Below, in pieces: positions 12,606-25,164 of a stretch of 64,000 nucleotides of DNA. The DNA lies in the NCBI RefSeq assembly GCF_001640805.2, contig NC_066852.1, forward strand, positions 6,370,194 to 6,434,193, in the 5' to 3' direction. The notes beneath the pieces are model-generated. The model saw only the letters and a list, made by a program, of their open reading frames with translations. It was not told the DNA's origin and searched no databases. Numbering within the stretch: position 1 is the stretch's first letter; each line of letters starts with the position of its first letter. The DNA comes from Lates calcarifer. Its lineage: Eukaryota; Chordata; Actinopteri; Centropomidae. Position numbers and translations under genes: made by a program.

Positions 12606-13949
12606 ACCCTGTGTGCTGCCCTGATATGTACAGCTGTGTGCTGTTGTAGGATGATACAATGTTCTCACCATGCAGCCACAGTGTAATGTGCACTGCAAGC
12701 CAATACCTGATTGACCAGTGAACACATGACAATAATGTAAACAGAAAGCAGAGGAGCAAGTCAACCCATGGATACTATATAGTATACTCTATTACCTATA
12801 ATCTCAGTATAAGCTGCAACAGCTATTTAATAGCATTATTCCAGGTGACTTTGTAGACTTCTATCTCTTTTTTCTATTTATATCTTTCACAATGTTCAGT
12901 GTTTTCCTTACAGAGACTACAATGTCCACACCCGCATATTGTATTTTATTTATAATCTATTTTATCAGGAAAAGCACAGGTGGTGCTGATAACACACAAT
13001 AATAATCTGTTCTATACAAGTGTCCCTGTAAGGCATGACAGTGTGACCGTGAGCCAGCACGAACAATACCAAAACCCTCACCACAAGCATATTGTATTTC
13101 TGACATGTGGGAAACACTGGGAAATGAGCACATCAGGAACTCAGTGGGTGTGCAGGATAACAAAGATTAAGATTAAAATGCTGAATAAATGTACCAAAAA
13201 TGTTTATATTTGCTTTGCTGCCATTTAGCTGCTGTTGGTGATCAGTGTGGTGTACAAGTATCAAGAGTTGCAAACATCAAATGCCCGTGACCACAGCTAT
13301 ACTTTCCATTTGATACCACCTGCAGATGCACTATAGCTGGCCTGTGCAGCAGTGTGTGCTCTTTGGTCAAAAAAAGGTAGAACTCATTTAAGCTGAAACA
13401 CTTTAACCCAAACCCTCAGCTGAAGAACATTTGCCATTGGTTTGCTGTCCCTTTAAATAACTTTAAGACCTTTTTTCTCTTCTCTACCTCCCTCCCCTGA
13501 GGTTTATCACTGTGACTCTTCTCTCTTCCATCTTTCTCTCCCTCTCTTTCACACACACACACACAAATTCGGCCTGTATGTGTGGCTGGCAACTACAAAG
13601 CAGTTAGCCAAGCATCTCTTGGCTCTGTGCAGAGAGAATAAGACACTCTCATTACTGCCCTTAAAAAACTCTTGCCCTCACAAAATCCACTGTAGACCCA
13701 GACACCGGTGCAGAAAGTCACAGGAAAGATTCAGGGAGTTGAAGGCTACTTTTTTCCTTTACAAGTCAATTCTGTGTTTGTGTGCATGTCTGTGGTTGAT
13801 GGTTTTCTGCCCCCCCCCCTCCCCGTTCCCCTTTCCTGTTCCTCTTTAATGTCACAGGGCTGGCTCATATGACCTTGAGCAGCAACGTTGGCACGGCAAG
13901 AGCGAGAGCTGCCTCGCCTGCGGGCGCCCTTGAACTGGATCTGCAAGAC

Positions 13950-13976
<27 letters not shown>
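13950..13976. repeat. A27 homopolymer
   Basis: An uninterrupted run of about 27 A after CTGCAAGAC. It may be a retroposon tail, but the upstream CpG-containing sequence (GCGAGAGCTGCCTCGCC) is not recognised as an element. Confidence 0.9.
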
Positions 13977-13980
<4 letters not shown>

Positions 13981-14265
13981 CACGCGGCCTGATAGACATC
14001 TCAGCCCTCCTCCTACCCCCCTCCACCTCCTCAACTATCCTCCCCCTTTCTCCTCGGCTCTTTTATTCAATCTACGCCACTCCTTATCTGTTCCCCCTGG
14101 TGGGAAGAGATTTATCAGGATGCTGTATCTTTAACCTCTCTATCAGACTGAGATAGAAACAGAATTTCAAAATGTCTGACCAGCCTGCGTGGATTTATTT
14201 TTAAACTACCGCCACCTCCTCCTCCTCCTCTTGCATTCACAAGCCCCGTGCCATTTCAGGAAAGT

Positions 14266-14281
14266 GGGGGGGGGGGGGGGG
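14266..14281. repeat. G16 homopolymer
   Basis: Sixteen G in a row after AAAGT. Such long G runs are uncommon and can form intermolecular quadruplexes. They are also a frequent assembly and sequencing error site. Confidence 0.9.
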
Positions 14282-15033
14282 TATTCCAGTTGCTTTATGG
14301 AATACACCTGTGTGACAAGACAGGCCGTCCACTCCAGAGGTGTTGTTTACGTACAAGGAAATTCCAGACTGTTTTTCCTCCCTGCTCTGCTCTGAGCCAT
14401 TGGCACACAGTGACCTGTAGCTTCAAAACAAATATCCATGCCTCCGTTCCAAGGATGAGCGTCAGCTTACTGGCCAATCAAGGTTCTCTGACTTAGAGAG
14501 GGGGTGGCGAATCAGAGCCAGTGTTTTGACAGGTTGATGGTGACCTACTGGGTCCCAATGAAGACCTCTGATTTTCCAAAGTAAACACTGTGGTCCATAG
14601 TCCAAAGTCTGGCTCTGTACTGTCAAACTTTGCTCTTGCCTGAGTGCGAGTGAGAGCATAGTCTACTATAAAAGCACAAAGAAGGGTTTTATCAACATGT
14701 AAATATTGCAGCACCCTCCCTGCGAGTGCAGCTCAGGCCACCAAGGTTCAAGTATTACAGTAAATATTTGTATTGCCCTGTTAGAAGCAATGTGTTCAAT
14801 ACTGGGTGGTTGAAAATTCACAAAAGGCCTTTTCTTCTGACCATAACATACATGCACTGCAAAACAGTGTATGTGCAGAGGACTGTATTGGAGGTTTGGA
14901 CACTGTGAGACCGGTTCAGCCCTCCTGCTGGTTCTCTTCATGCCTGACCTTTCAAAACTGTAATGTTATCACATGTCATACGCAGGCCTGCTGGAAACCA
15001 TCTGCTAAAGGCGCTGTGGTGGCTCCCTGTCAC

Positions 15034-15069
15034 CAAAAAAATAAAAAAATAAAAAAAAAAAAAAAAAAA
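15034..15069. repeat. A-rich tract
   Basis: A runs interrupted by two T residues, then about 19 A. It could be the 3' tail of a retroposed sequence, but no body is recognisable upstream. Confidence 0.85.
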
Positions 15070-15128
15070 CACTGGCTGGAGTGGCCAAGTACTGGTTCTG
15101 ACTGGTTTACCACTCAGCATGCCTCACC

Positions 15129-15130
<2 letters not shown>

Positions 15131-15172
<42 letters not shown>
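15131..15172. repeat. (CA)n microsatellite
   Basis: About 21 perfect CA units, 60 bp downstream of the A-rich tract. Confidence 0.95.
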
Positions 15173-15175
<3 letters not shown>

Positions 15176-15229
15176 GGTGGCATGTATACGCCCCCTCAGA
15201 GGCTGTTGTTGAGTGACACGGGCTATGAG

Positions 15230-15520
15230 CAGTCTCCTCAATTAGCGTTAAGGGGCTTTCGCACAGAGACATGAAGTTCTGGGGCTAAGAATAACATTAG
15301 ACAGGTCTGCTCCCCAGCAGTGGCAGGGCTCGGGAGCTGTGGCACTAAGGAGAGCTGGGTGTGTGTACTAACCGGAGTCTTGCTGCTAATCCGATCCCCC
15401 GCCATGTTTAGCCCCACCTCAGGATATTATGTTATGTTTGTTAGTGTGACACCTTGGCTAATAAGGCTGTTTTTACACAGAGCGAAACCAATATGATTAA
15501 CATTAGCCGGGACTGATATA
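15230..15520. promoter_or_regulatory. Candidate regulatory block
   Basis: Unique sequence directly after the CA tract. It contains CAATTAGCGTTAAGG, CTAATCCGATCC (TAATCC core), GGCTAATAAGG, and GATTAACATTAGCCGGG, i.e. repeated homeodomain-type TAAT/ATTA cores separated by GC-rich spacers. No open frame of note. By eye this is one of the better enhancer candidates in the window. Confidence 0.25.
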
Positions 15521-16678
15521 GGAAAAGAGAGAAGACACAAAATCTAATGAACCCTGTGTTTATTTGCTGTGAAATCCCTCCCATCTGAAGTAAAAAAATC
15601 TAGTTTTCATATCAGGGAGATGGTAGCGTTAAAATATTAAAAGACCCACTATAGATCCCCCCCACAGAAGAGCCAAAAAGCAGACTCGGTTGTAGAGGCA
15701 CCACAGTGTCCTGGGAGATTCATTACAGGCAGATTTGTTCCACATAGTGAAATATGAGTGAGCTCTACTGCCTGAAAATTGCATTGCTCCATAAGCAGAC
15801 CCCAATGTAAGAATAAGCTCTGATTTTCAGTTCTAAAGGTCTCAGCTCAGTACAACAGCCGCAGCAATTATTTGTGAGGAGGAGATCAAACCCAGTGTTT
15901 ATCCCATTTTGTCTGTCTGAGACACGGTAGGAAGACACAAAGGATCTGAAACAACGAGCAATGGTACGGACCCATGTGAAATCAATATCAAAAATATTTT
16001 GTGAGTATAAATTATTTCTTTCCCATGGCCTGATGGAAATTGGCCAAAAATCCAAAATGTAATCACCACTAAGTCTTGTTTGAACACAACATCAGTCTGG
16101 TTTAGAAAACACTGCCCTGATATCAGGATTCCTGTGAAAAGTTTACCAGAATGAGATAAATAAAAGATTTTTTTTGTCAGAAATAATATCTCATGAGGGT
16201 ACATGTAAGCAAATTATCTATTCACATGTCTGGCTTTGGCACAGATGATATGCAAAGAGGTCATTGCATCTGAATAAGCATCTGTATTGCTCATTTCTAA
16301 ACCACAGTTGAACTTAGTACAGTAAATAACCTGACCTGAATAAAGTCGAGCAAATCTGGCAGAAAGCGGGCTATATTTAGAAAACTGCACCCGTGTGTCA
16401 GAGAAAGAGAAATGTGAAAAGATCCTTTACTTAAAAGCATGTGTGGCACAGGCTTTGAGCTTGTCAGGTCTGACTGCAGTAATCAAACGCTATTACTGGA
16501 GACTGAGAGGGGAAGAGAGGAACTTATAGGAGGTGGCAGTGCTTCAGAGACTCCCGCACTACTGTAAGCCTTATATGTGCGTGTGTTTTTTGAAGTGTGG
16601 GGCTGGGGAGTGAGGAGAGACCTCAGTGCTCAGCTTGGGGCGTATAATCTATGGTTCATTTGCAGCTTTTCTCCCCAG

Positions 16679-16838
16679 TATGACAAGCCGTTTACAAGAC
16701 GTAGCCTCTGCTGCTGACCCAGTTCTGAGTGGCTGCGTCTCGCGACAAGGCCCTGCCTCCCCATCAGGCCCTGCTCCTCGTCTAACTGACGATAACACCG
16801 CCACCCTCTGCCTCCGTGAACTGTGGGAAAAAAAATAG
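16679..16838 (+). CDS. Doubtful exon or small ORF behind an acceptor (52 codons)
   Basis: GCAGCTTTTCTCCCCAG ends at 16678, a fair 3' splice site. One base later an ATG (16680) opens a 52-codon frame that ends at TAG 16836-16838. The peptide begins MTSRLQDVASAADPVLSG and has a Pro/Gly/Ser-rich middle and a WEKK end. The segment is richer in CpG than its surroundings. If real it would be a terminal coding exon or an intronic small ORF. No donor follows and no family is recognised. Confidence 0.15.
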
Positions 16839-16879
16839 GTCGCCCTGACCCACTTTTCTTCTTTCTTTTTTTTTCCTCC

Positions 16880-17650
16880 CCTCCCTAAGATCGTGCAAGG
16901 AGTTCTGCAGAGCATGATCGACGGAGACAGCAAAAGGGAGAGAGAGAGGGAAACAAAGGAAGAAAGGAAGTTGAAAAAGACAGACCCAGAGACTTCTTTG
17001 TGATGGGTCCCTGCATTTTGGCGATGCGTTCCTGTGGCCTTTGGAATAGAGGCGACCCCTTATCAGCCGGCCTGCTGTGTGTTTGGCAAAAACCCTCCCA
17101 CGCCTTGATACAACAACGGCTCCTGAGGTTAAACACCATCTACAGGCCTCACCAGTCCACTCCACCTCCCAATTTCTACATCTCCTCTTCTAGGTGGCCA
17201 TTATCTCATGTCTTACTCAGAATGCTAAATGGGATCCTCTGCCTTATTTAAACACAGACATACACTCTGCTTTTTGCAGTCATTTAACACCCGTGAAGGT
17301 ATGACATGTCATCCAGCCAGAAAAATTATGAGCCGTTCCTGGCTAGGGGACATATTACAGGGGTAGATGAGCTGAGAGCTGCCCTAATGCCTGGTAGCAT
17401 GACACTGGCCCCTTTGAGTGCCTCTGTGTGGGTTAGGACAACTCATGATATATCTCAGATCACGCACGGTACTCTCATGCAAACCCTCCCCTCATTAAGC
17501 TGTGCTCACTCATGCATTGCTTTTGTAATCCCTCCACACATTAACCATGGTTCTCCTGGACGGGCACGCTCCTTTGACAACAGCTGAGAGTTTCATTCAT
17601 TTATGGAACTGATTTTTAATTCTGCAACACCCTTTGTATCAGTGTTGGAT
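16880..17650. promoter_or_regulatory. Candidate regulatory block following the ORF at 16.7 kb
   Basis: Unique sequence with no repeats beyond a short purine stretch at 16930-16970. Notable strings are TTTTGGCGATGCG, CCTTATCAGCCGG (GATA-type core), CATTAAGCTGTGC, AACCATGGTT (palindromic) and TGATTTTTAATTCTGC. Frames are short and unconvincing. Confidence 0.2.
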
Positions 17651-20600
17651 TCCTGTTTGAACCCATTGTGAAATACCTAATCAACACGCACCTTTGACTG
17701 CTAATTTAAATATTAATGTGCCAGCCAAAAATCATCACTCATCACTCACTGGTGTCTTGGTGTCGCTTAGCAACCTTTGTTTAGCTTCTGTTCAAGAGCT
17801 ACATTTGTAGGCGTGAGAGTGACATTTAATTATTACCTTTTAAAAACCTTTTACCTTTAAAGTGACTTACTGAACTGAACAATTCTACTTCAGCTATAGT
17901 GTGCTACCTCTCTTTTATAGCAGTAGTAAGCCACTCACAGTGCATTATAATGATTTTACACATCCTAGCCTTTTAAAAACCACAGCATGACTCGTGTAAG
18001 TAAATTTTAACATTTTGGCTACAAAAACCTCTTACAAGTAGACTGTCTGAACATTAGTGTGCCTTATGTTAGCCCCCCAGTGCCACAGAAACATTAGTCC
18101 CACCAGATGCTGGTGACTACATATGTTTGTGTGTGTACTCATTTGCATCAGCCACAGTTTGACACTCCACTCAAAAAACCAGAGGAGGGTTTACCTGCCT
18201 GCTAAACTCTCACCAGCTCGGTGCTAAGCCCCTGCGTGCTAATGGTGACCTAGTGCACACAGACATGTTGGTGCCTCAGAGACGAGTCATGAAGCCTGCT
18301 GCTCCACTTTCCTCCGCTGCCAGAAAATCTGCAGAAACAGTGGAGCTGTGCCGTATCTTGCTTTTATGTGTGAAGTGCAGCAAATATGACCAGAGACAGA
18401 GAGAAAATGGCTGTTGGAAAAAGTAATAGGGTGTCAGGTCTCCTTATTCGGCAGGGGCTGGTGGAGGTTCCAGCTCCAGTTAAAGGGGTGGATGTAGGTC
18501 AAGCCCTGCCTCCTCATAAGCACCAAGGTCAATGCTGAATGGAAGGGAAGGTGGCTTAGAGAGAAAGAGGCCCTGGATAAACCACATTTGTCTGGCTCTT
18601 GTGCCAGCAACAGCCCTAGACGTGTAAACACAGTTACACAAGCTCACAGCTCCTCTGTGCTACTCCTAGGTGTGTGTACATGTGTGCGTTATACATGTTA
18701 TACAATATGTAGCTCCTATTGCCTTTTATAACCCAAACAAGGTTAAATATAAATAGGAGTTGGCAACATTTCTGTTGTGCTGTGCTCATACACATATAAT
18801 ACAGAGGTACACCTGTGATGGGCTGTGGGCTGAAAATCAACATCCACATGAGGGTACAGGTTCCTCTCCAGTATAGTGTTAAGTGTGTGAGCTACAGGTG
18901 TATCCAGATGAGCAGATGTGTGATTTTAAAAATATCAAATCCAAGCAGCTAAGTTAATCAGAAAAGCTTATGAGGTGTTCTGAAGTTTGATTCCCACTGG
19001 AGCCATCCTCCCAAAAGTCTCAATTTAATAAAGTTTCATTGTACAAATAAACAAGTTCTATATCAAAATTTCAGTTTTGTCAAATAATACTAATTTATAC
19101 AAAATCAAAATAAGAAGTAAAGATTACAAAAATTTGAAAATCACAAGCAGCTCAACTTGCTCTCTGTGTGTAACAGACATGAGGAAACATATGCTCATCT
19201 GGATTGTTCTTCTCCCTCTCTAAAGCCTCAGTTATCCATCGACAAATTGTGGCCTGTAGCAGCTAATGCAACAGTCTTGTATAATGCCTTACTCCCTCCA
19301 GCACATAATGAGTTCATTTTATTAAAGCTGAAGAATATGGTATGTCTTGGCCTGTGTTCTAATATTGCCACAGTGAGATGAGAGGCACAACGATGGAGAA
19401 CACATGGCTCCACAGAGAGAACAGAGGGAATATACTTCTGTGAAAACAAAACTCAAAATTAGTCTTGGCTTCTTCATATAGCAGCCTGAGATCCTGTAAG
19501 CAGCCTGGAAGTCTTGTCAGATCCAGTATTATTTTCATATTAGGGGGTAGGAATATCCTCACAAATCATCAGATTAAGTTTCTTACTATCATCTCACCCT
19601 TAGAATTTACAGTAGATGACATTATGGGTAATTTGTCATCTTTAAACAATTTTTTTTTTCTTTTTTCTGAATTTAATATAATTTCAATTTAATTTGGCTC
19701 AATTTCACATTTTGATGTTACATTTAAACTTTCGATTTAAAAAAAATAAGATTCACTAGCCTGTTCCTGACAACAATTTTTATTATGTCTGAGGACATGT
19801 TAAAAAAAACTACAAAAATATTTTAAATGATACATCATCATCATCTCAGAAATGAAGGTAACATTAAAAACAATGCCAGGAATTTAAGGAACAGCTAAAA
19901 ACACCATTATTTTCACACCTCACTTTGTGTTACAACACACACTTGATGGAAACAGTGTATTATAATATGTTTCAACTAGCCTGAAAGAACCTGAGGGAAA
20001 CAGTGCCAGAGAGTGTTTAGTTCTCCAGATATACTGAGAGCGGACATCAATATTCTGAAAAAGTAAAAAGTGATCGACTTGTATGTACCAAGACTGGCAG
20101 CTGGCTAGCGTGTACTGATGCAGGTTTAACAAAGTGTCCATATTTAAGTCCTTATTTACCCAGGCATATGGTAAACACATCCAGGGGGGCAGAGATGTTA
20201 ATGTACTAGCATAAAAATACTCTGAAGCAGAGACAGTAGCTTGCTCTAAAGCGAGACAGTGAGCCAGCATGGTTTTAAACGGCAGGGCAGCTGTAGGGAG
20301 TGAGTGAAGGCAACTGCAATAACACAAATCCTAGCAGCCAGCTCACTCTGGACATGAATCACTCTGGACATGAAACGACCTTTCCCTGACATATGCTGGT
20401 ATCAGTGATTGAGAATTGAGAAGATGACTAAACCTGCTCAGTTCGTCACTGCAGTCAAACAGGGTGGAAACTTGTGGCCGGCCATTCCCAAATTCAGATA
20501 AGGCCAGGGATCACTGGAGCTGAAGCACTTGGTTTGACATGACCTCAACCCTTTTTGACCTTGGAGTGATTACCCAATTGAATGACGGACCCTGCAGCTG

Positions 20601-20800
20601 CATGTGGGCCTGTGGCAAGTGTCTCCACCCCCTCATCCTCGTAGACATACAAGGTCGGGAGAGAGGATAGGGGGTGAGCCTGGGTGAAGGGTGTCACATG
20701 ATTGGATCTCCTTCTGGAGAGTTACTTAAAAAGCCTCCTCAGCAATCAGGTCAAGGTCGTGCTCTAGCCTTAATGCCAAAGGAAAAAAGAGAAGTCTGTG
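17650..20800. other. Unannotated unique sequence
   Basis: AT-rich near 19060-19130 and 19640-19860. A 135-codon minus frame at 19920-20327 lacks splice context or recognisable domains. Confidence 0.55.
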
Positions 20801-20802
20801 AA

Positions 20803-20843
20803 TGTGTGTGTGTGTGTGTGTGTATGTATGTGTGTGTGTGTGT
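20803..20843. repeat. (TG)n microsatellite, interrupted
   Basis: TG units broken by two TA steps (TGTATGTATG), about 41 bp in all. Confidence 0.9.
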
Positions 20844-20979
20844 CTGGAAGGGTGCACAAAGACAGATGAGAGAGAGGAGGAATGACTACGTACTCCTCTA
20901 CATGTTCAGCAGTCCTGGGTCCTTGATAACTTGAAAACACAAGCTATGATTCTATTAGCTGTATTAATCTTCCTGCTTA

Positions 20980-21165
20980 GTGGACACTTTTATTCAAAGT
21001 CACTTACACGATTATCACTCTTGCACATCTCTTTCCATTTCTACAGCTGGATATTTACTGGAGAAATCCAGGTTAATTGCCTTTGCTCAAGGGCAGAGGG
21101 TGAGCAGAGTATGAGCCAGCAATCTTCTGGTCACCAGTCCATTTTCCCTAAGTAATAGGTCATAT
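20980..21165 (+). mobile_element. Dispersed SINE-like repeat fragment
   Basis: The string TTATTCAAAGTCACTTAC, then TTTCTACAGCTGGATATTTA, a pyrimidine-to-GGTTAATTGCC segment, TTGCTCAAGGGCAGAG, and a final CAGCAATCTTCTGGTC resemble the widespread fish repeat with cores like TTTATCCAAAGCGACTTAC and TTGCTCAAGGG, as I remember it. The copy is diverged and lacks a clear tail. Confidence 0.5.
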
Positions 21166-22263
21166 GGCTGCCTCAAGTCATCAGCCCTGTGCTCTCCATC
21201 TTCTCTCAAATGGCCTCTCTACTACTGGGAGCCTTCTAACACAGTTATGAGAAAGCTGCACTTCTGAACCACAGTCTTTCGGTCTGTTTAGTCTGCTCTA
21301 GTGAGGATGTTCTGAATAACGCCACCTCACTAATGGATTTACAAGTGGGCTGGAGGTTCACAAAAGGACGGCATGTTTCAGATATTCAAGAGACCACTTC
21401 CAGTGAAAGAGGGGGACTGGGGTTATGCCAAATGTCCTCGGCCCTTCCTTTGTGGTGTGGGAGTGCATTCATTCTGTTAATCTAGAGATGTGCCACTTAT
21501 TTAACCATGTTCTGTTAAAAGATATTTATTGAAAGTGCAATGAGTCATTTATGCATTCATTTACAAATTTAAAATGGAGTGAAGAGAATCTGAAATGTCA
21601 GAGCCATTACAAGGCTGGTCTTTATGCATCTTAGAGGACACAGTCTAATGAAATATTATTTTGGATGAACAACAAATTATCTACCTTGGACTAAAATGCA
21701 GAAAATGAGGTATTTCAGCTGGGATTTGGTGACATTCTTCTATTGGAAACCCGGGTAATGTGCTGCAGATCTATCTGAACTCACAGAGCTCTGACTCTCC
21801 ATGGCCACCCGCACAGGTCCCTTGTTGCCCAGCAACAATTCAGCTCATCACTAGAAGCCAAAAAGTTACACAATTACAGTTGAAGCCAAAAGAGGATTTG
21901 GGGTGTGCAGCACGTAACATCATTCAGCAAGTTATATCCAACTTCTATAAGATGTGGGTCTGAATGAATGAGGAAGTGGGGAAACTCCAAGTCTTGCATT
22001 TTCCACTCATCCTGCACAGCCAAGCAATGTGAAAATATGTGAGCGTTCGCAGGGTTACACTGAAAATAACCCAAATATTGACAGTAGAAATGTGTACTAT
22101 GAACATTGAAGTGTTGTTGAGCTGGTGGCATACAAGAACAGCTCTCAGGTACAAAGTTTAATGATGCCTGAATTTCCCCGAACTTCACCCATTTTGCAAT
22201 GGAAATAAATCTCAGGGACACAACCTCGAAGCCTATACTGCATATGCATCCACCACTCCCTCT

Positions 22264-22287
22264 CCTCCCTCCCTCCCTCCCTCCCCT
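22264..22287. repeat. (CCCT)n tract
   Basis: About six CCCT units. It is the reverse complement of the GGGA tract about 400 bp downstream. Confidence 0.9.
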
Positions 22288-22309
22288 GTCGTCCTGTGCA
22301 ATATATCCA

Positions 22310-22420
22310 TCATTCATTCATAAATTCTGAAAACTCCTCTTTAGTTAATTGCCTGGGAAAATTTAATTTCAAACGAAAGCTTTTAAAAGAGAAAGATATA
22401 ATTAAGTTGCAGGGATCTCT
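22310..22420. promoter_or_regulatory. AT-rich homeodomain-type block
   Basis: TTAGTTAATTGCC, AAAATTTAATTTC and GATATAATTAAG give several TAATT cores within about 90 bp, between a pyrimidine repeat and a CTCTGCCCCCTCC stretch. This composition is typical of deeply conserved developmental enhancers. Conservation is untested. Confidence 0.25.
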
Positions 22421-22664
22421 CTGCCCCCTCCTTGCCCAGGGGGGCTGAGGGGACATGTGCTGTGAGCTGTGCAGCTCTGCACCGCACTGCTCCGTGTCAG
22501 GGAAGTCATACACCCATGTTTAAAGCAGAACGTTACGTAAAGCCTCCCCCTCTGCACAGGCTTACTGCACCAGACGCTGTGTCCTTGCCTGGGCTGCTCA
22601 AGGTTCCCAAAGGGACAGGCTGCTAAGAAGTTGGGAAGGACGGGGCCCTGTGATAGCCTGCAAA

Positions 22665-22710
22665 GGGAGGGAGGGAGGGAGGGAGGGAATGGGTGGTGGG
22701 GTGGGGGGGA
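22665..22710 (+). repeat. (GGGA)n plus G-run cluster, G-quadruplex type
   Basis: Six GGGA units are followed by GGGTGGTGGGGTGGGGGGG: ten or so closely spaced G-runs on the plus strand. Confidence 0.85.
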
Positions 22711-22729
22711 GCTGCTGCCTGTGACAGCC

Positions 22730-23170
22730 TTGGACTTTGAATTCAGCGCCAGACAGGCTCATGCATCAATCCCTCAACTTACAAAGACAAGCCACTAACC
22801 TTGACGAGGCCAGGGACTCTTCAGGAATGAGTGGCATTTTCACTTAGCCCCAGCTTCTCCCCTGCACTCCTGCCACATAACCTGGTTAAAATAAGACACA
22901 GTTGAATAACAGTCGCCCTCAGTCTCTGGACTTTGTGACCTGCTGTTCTAGCCTTCAACCCTTAGGCTTCTTAGACCACGCCAGGGACATATGCATTAAT
23001 ACATTTGGAGGCAACATAAATAGCATTTAGTACACAAGGTGCAGCAGCCTTGTCTGATGCCTGTCAGAGGCTGGTTTGTTTGACTGATGCATGAAACGAG
23101 CTCATGTGATTCCATGTTTGCTATGATTCTCGGGATCAACAACTGTATCATTGCAGACTTAATTACAAAC
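22730..23170. promoter_or_regulatory. Candidate regulatory block
   Basis: Unique sequence with CATGCATCAATCCC, TATGCATTAATACATTTGG, AACATAAATAGCATTTAG and CAGACTTAATTACAAAC. These are octamer-like ATGCAT and homeodomain ATTA/TTAATTA cores. No ORF of interest and no repeat similarity. Confidence 0.2.
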
Positions 23171-23799
23171 ATCCTCTGCTGCAGCTAAACAATTCCAACA
23201 AGAGCAACAAACATGCAGAGAAGTATCTGCTGTCTTTATCCTTTGTATTCCTCTGTAAGAAAACAAGGTGGACGCTCTCTATCACATGTACACACTGGCC
23301 GGGTATGCCTCCTATCTATGAGCGTCTGTCCTCATTCCGCTTGCAGCCTGCCCCGCTCTGTCACGCATGTGACATTGGCCTGCTTGTGGCAAAGCAGAGA
23401 CCTTCCCCTCGTCTGACTGCAGCATCCTGGCAGCACGCTCGCCACAATGGTAGAGAAACTGCACCTCTACAGCCCGGGGCAGCAACTCTGCTACAGGAGC
23501 AAGAGAGGGAGAGAGGGAGGGAGGGAAGGAGGGAGTCAGTTCCACTCCGCTCCTCTGCTGTGACCACACCAGCCCGGCCAGGAAAAGAGTCAGCTCCTCT
23601 CACATCACCCAGGAGGTCTGCTGCTCTGCACTACATCTCCTCAGTCTTTACTTAAAGCATCAGAGGAGAGGGACAGTGGAGATTTGGTATTAAGCTGGTA
23701 GCTCTGTTACCACAGTACAAGGTAGCTTGATGTTGTTACCCTGCTCTGCTTCATTGATCGTCACAGTTAGGCTTCCGCAGCTGTTGTTTTCGAAACAGG

Positions 23800-23995
23800 C
23801 CAATGCTTCACGTGGTTAACATGTGTAATTTATTTGACCCACAATATCTCCTTATTTCAGCCGCCTTCGCGTTTCGTGAGCAGTTTTCAGCAAAGTCTAA
23901 ATAATTCACAGCAATTGCAATCAGCGGCGATCAATCGGCAGTGATAATTGAGGGGCCCTGTCATTGCGCCAAGGCCAAGGTGAAGCGTGAAGGCA
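23800..23995. promoter_or_regulatory. Candidate regulatory block
   Basis: Unique, with CpG and homeodomain cores mixed: GTAATTTATTTGACCC, GCCGCCTTCGCG, CTAAATAATTCACAGC, GGCGATCAATCGG and GTGATAATTGAGG, then CCAAGGCCAAGG. It is open in no frame over its length. By composition it is a good conserved-element candidate. Confidence 0.25.
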
Positions 23996-23998
23996 GAG

Positions 23999-24077
23999 AG
24001 GGGTGGAGAGTTGGAGGTGAGGGTGAAGGGGGAGGAGGTGAGGAGGAGGGGAGGGACGAGGAGGAGGGAGGGGAGTC
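23999..24077 (+). repeat. Purine-rich G-run tract
   Basis: A nearly pure G/A stretch with repeated GGAGG and GGGG runs (GAAGGGGGAGGAGGTGAGG and onward) with G-quadruplex potential. Confidence 0.8.
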
Positions 24078-25164
24078 ATTCAACAGATGAGCTCTGGCTA
24101 GGATAGCTCTCAGGGGTTGCAGCAGAGGCGTCCATCTTTCTTCCTCGCATTTCGTCATTCCAGCCTACATCCAGGAGCGATGGCTGTAAAGATGCATTTA
24201 GCAGTTCCTGCCTTGTCATCAAAATGAGTCCCATTGACTTTGGTTGCCTTCTGTTCATGACAGAAGCACCAACAGGAGCCGGAGTGATTGCCTCTGAATG
24301 AGACAGTGCTGCCATAACTGAGAGCCCTCACTAAAACCCTATCTTCTGAGCAGCACACAGTGGGAATGAGCTTAAACTGCCCACACAATGATCTTATTTC
24401 AGAAAGCAAAATCAACTTCAGTAGTTTTGTGCTTTGTTTTCAGATGTGGGTTTTCCAGTGACAGAATATTCTGCGAAAATGCACTAATAATTAATTCTGA
24501 TAAGTAAATAGCACAAGTTTCCACATGCCTATTTATGTATCTGCCTGACTAATTTATGATCTTCGTGGAACAGTGGTGCTGCAGTATTAATTCTAAAGTC
24601 TGTATTCATTTTTTAAATTCAATTTTGTTGGCTTCAGTGGTTTTCAGCCACTACATCAATCTGTGTATGTTTACACTAACATCACTCAAGCCCTGACATT
24701 TTAGCCTTGTCTTCGTCATATCCATTTCAAGTAATTTTCTATTCCAATTTAATGCAATCTGGCCCTGTTGCAGAATCAAGAGGTGACACTGTAGTCTGTG
24801 TGCTAGGCGTGTGTATGTGAAATCCATTGACAGATAAGAGGTGTGGAGGAGGAGGAGGGGGCACAGAGTCAAGATACTAAAGAGTGCTAGCATCCTCTTA
24901 ATAGTGAGATGCTAAAAACTGATTATTTCAAACACTTTGATTAAGTACAACATTAACTGGTCTTGTCTTGTGCTTTGGTCATGTCAATTTGTGATAAACG
25001 TTTTAGTCTGACAATGAAATTTACAATGCAATTGTTGTGGTGTAAATCTTTGCTGTTGTAGTATTGAGTATTGTTATTAGCAGAAAGTGTCTACTGAATA
25101 AACAAACAATAAAGAGAACAATAAAATGATTTGGCGTAATGCATGCTCTGCACAAATATTATAG

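Noticed and set aside
13940..13976. Processed pseudogene ending in A27
   Set aside because: No recognisable coding remnant upstream of the A run and no target duplication seen.
19920..20327. 135-codon minus-strand open frame
   Set aside because: No domain, no flanking acceptor or donor, and ordinary intronic composition.
21874..22317. 147-codon minus-strand open frame
   Set aside because: It begins near a CCCT repeat (Gly/Arg-rich start) and has no recognisable domain or splice context.
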